DNA from: Bacteroidales bacterium
Lineage (GTDB): Bacteria; Bacteroidota; Bacteroidia; Bacteroidales; F082
NCBI GenBank assembly: GCA_017428285.1
Contig: JAFRRE010000123.1
Span: forward strand, 1-7,087
DNA length: 7,087 bases
Reading direction: 5' to 3'
In this document: positions 6,423 to 7,087 of the stretch, in pieces
Layout: each line of letters opens with the position of its first letter
Position numbering within the stretch: the first letter of the stretch is position 1
The notes under the pieces: generated by a model
The model's input: the letters and a program-made list of their open reading frames with translations, nothing else
What the model was told of the DNA's origin: nothing
The model's database searches: none
Position numbers and translations under genes: made by a program

Positions 6423-6464
6423 TTGGCCGTAAAATTAAGGAATTTTGTCTAATTTTGACCCCAA
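6423..6464. promoter_or_regulatory. Candidate divergent promoter with dyad symmetry
   Basis: On the plus strand TAATTTTG (6450-6457) matches the Bacteroides -7 element TAnnTTTG exactly, ten bases before the lpxK ATG. On the minus strand TAATTTTA (6437-6430) matches in seven of eight positions, pointing at the nif3-like gene. TTGG tetramers sit 23 bases upstream of each (6423-6426 plus; 6464-6461 minus), a weak and slightly far match to the -33 TTTG element. All four pieces are symmetric about 6443.5. The plus-strand site would give a leader of only a few bases. This is sequence matching only. Confidence 0.4.
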
Positions 6465-6466
6465 CA

Positions 6467-7087
6467 ATGAGAATTTTGCTGTTGCCCATATCGCTTTTGA
6501 ATCATATCGTGCTCAGTATCAGGCACAAACTATATGATTGGCACATCTTGAAATCCAAGCGATTCGAGAAACCTGTGATTTGCGTGGGCAACCTCAACCT
6601 TGGCGGGACGGGTAAAACACCGCACATCGAATACCTCATCCGCCTTTTGAAGAACAATTACCGTGTGGCTACTTTAAGCCGTGGCTATGGTAGGAGAACC
6701 AAAGGTTTCAAGCTAGCAGAAACATCAAGCACTTATAATGATTTGGGCGACGAGCCGTTGCTCTATTTCAAGAAATACCCGGGGATTCAAGTCGCGGTGG
6801 ACGAAGATCGGGTGGATGGTGTGACACGCCTTCTTGGTGAGCAGGGGGTCGAAGTCGTCCTTCTGGACGATGCCTTCCAACATCGAAGCATAAGCGCGGG
6901 ACTGAATATCCTTTTGACGGAATACCAGCGTCTTTACATGGACGATTACCTCTTCCCTGCCGGCACTTTACGCGATGTGAGATCGGCGGCCAAGCGAGCC
7001 GACATCATCGTGATTAGCAAGGCTCCGAAAGATTTAAGCGAGCAAGAAAAGCAACAGATAACCGACAAATTAAACACTTCAGAGAAT
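6467..7087 (+). CDS. lpxK: Tetraacyldisaccharide 4'-kinase LpxK, N-terminal 207 residues (runs off the window)
   Basis: LpxK phosphorylates the 4' position of the tetraacyldisaccharide-1-phosphate lipid A precursor at the inner membrane, using ATP (Raetz pathway). The frame from ATG 6467 stays open to the last base. Visible features are a hydrophobic, probably membrane-associated N-terminus (MRILLLPISLLNHIVL), the P-loop VGNLNLGGTGKTP (40-52), LSRGYGRRTKG (70-80), GDEPLL (94-99), the Walker-B-like LLDDAFQHR (132-140), and FPAGTLRD (163-170) followed by ADIIVISK (178-185). These are in the family order and at the expected spacing. The full protein is usually about 330-370 residues, so roughly 60% is present. 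There is no Shine-Dalgarno. It is transcribed divergently from the nif3-like gene. Its presence implies a Gram-negative outer membrane with lipid A. Confidence 0.96.
   Translation, partial: MRILLLPISLLNHIVLSIRHKLYDWHILKSKRFEKPVICVGNLNLGGTGKTPHIEYLIRLLKNNYRVATLSRGYGRRTKGFKLAETSSTYNDLGDEPLLYFKKYPGIQVAVDEDRVDGVTRLLGEQGVEVVLLDDAFQHRSISAGLNILLTEYQRLYMDDYLFPAGTLRDVRSAAKRADIIVISKAPKDLSEQEKQQITDKLNTSEN

Overview
The window looks like chromosomal DNA of a Bacteroidota (Bacteroidales-type) bacterium. The evidence is the absence of Shine-Dalgarno sequences in front of the genes, a TAnnTTTG-type promoter element, a Na+-pumping decarboxylase operon ending in a beta subunit, small secreted beta-rich proteins and an S41 lipoprotein typical of the phylum, and a nif3/zinc-ribbon pair next to lpxK. 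I see no rRNA, tRNA, CRISPR array, insertion sequence or phage gene. No gene-free stretch exceeds about 135 bases.

Layout: (1) 3-1905, plus strand: the end of a biotin carrier subunit, then four bases later the membrane beta subunit (oadB type) of a sodium-translocating biotin-dependent decarboxylase, closed by a clear hairpin terminator. The beta subunit is much longer than usual. It has an N-terminal anchor/coiled-coil extension of about 120 residues and an insertion of about 90 residues containing an EF-hand-like loop. (2) 1992-4436, plus strand: three tightly spaced genes for exported proteins, namely two small, probably beta-barrel-like proteins of unknown function and an S41-family lipoprotein peptidase. 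A strong hairpin separates them from the convergent genes. (3) 4515-6331, minus strand: a Nif3-like dinuclear metal protein followed 14 bases later by a coiled-coil/C4 zinc-ribbon protein with a Lys/Glu-rich, internally repeated N-terminal tail. (4) 6332-6466: a divergent intergenic region with a striking dyad of eight GTCYCG/CGRGAC units and a symmetric, possibly bidirectional promoter. (5) 6467-end, plus strand: the first 207 codons of lpxK, the lipid A 4'-kinase.

The decarboxylase genes would drive biotin-dependent decarboxylation coupled to Na+ export, in this phylum plausibly of methylmalonyl-CoA in the succinate/propionate pathway, although the substrate-defining subunit is outside the window. 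The three-gene secreted cassette probably acts at the cell envelope, but its substrate is unknown. The remaining genes are housekeeping. The best leads for something undescribed are the expanded beta subunit with its EF-hand-like insert, the heptad-repeat dyad upstream of nif3, and the uncharacterised secreted cassette. Nothing here amounts to a proven new system.
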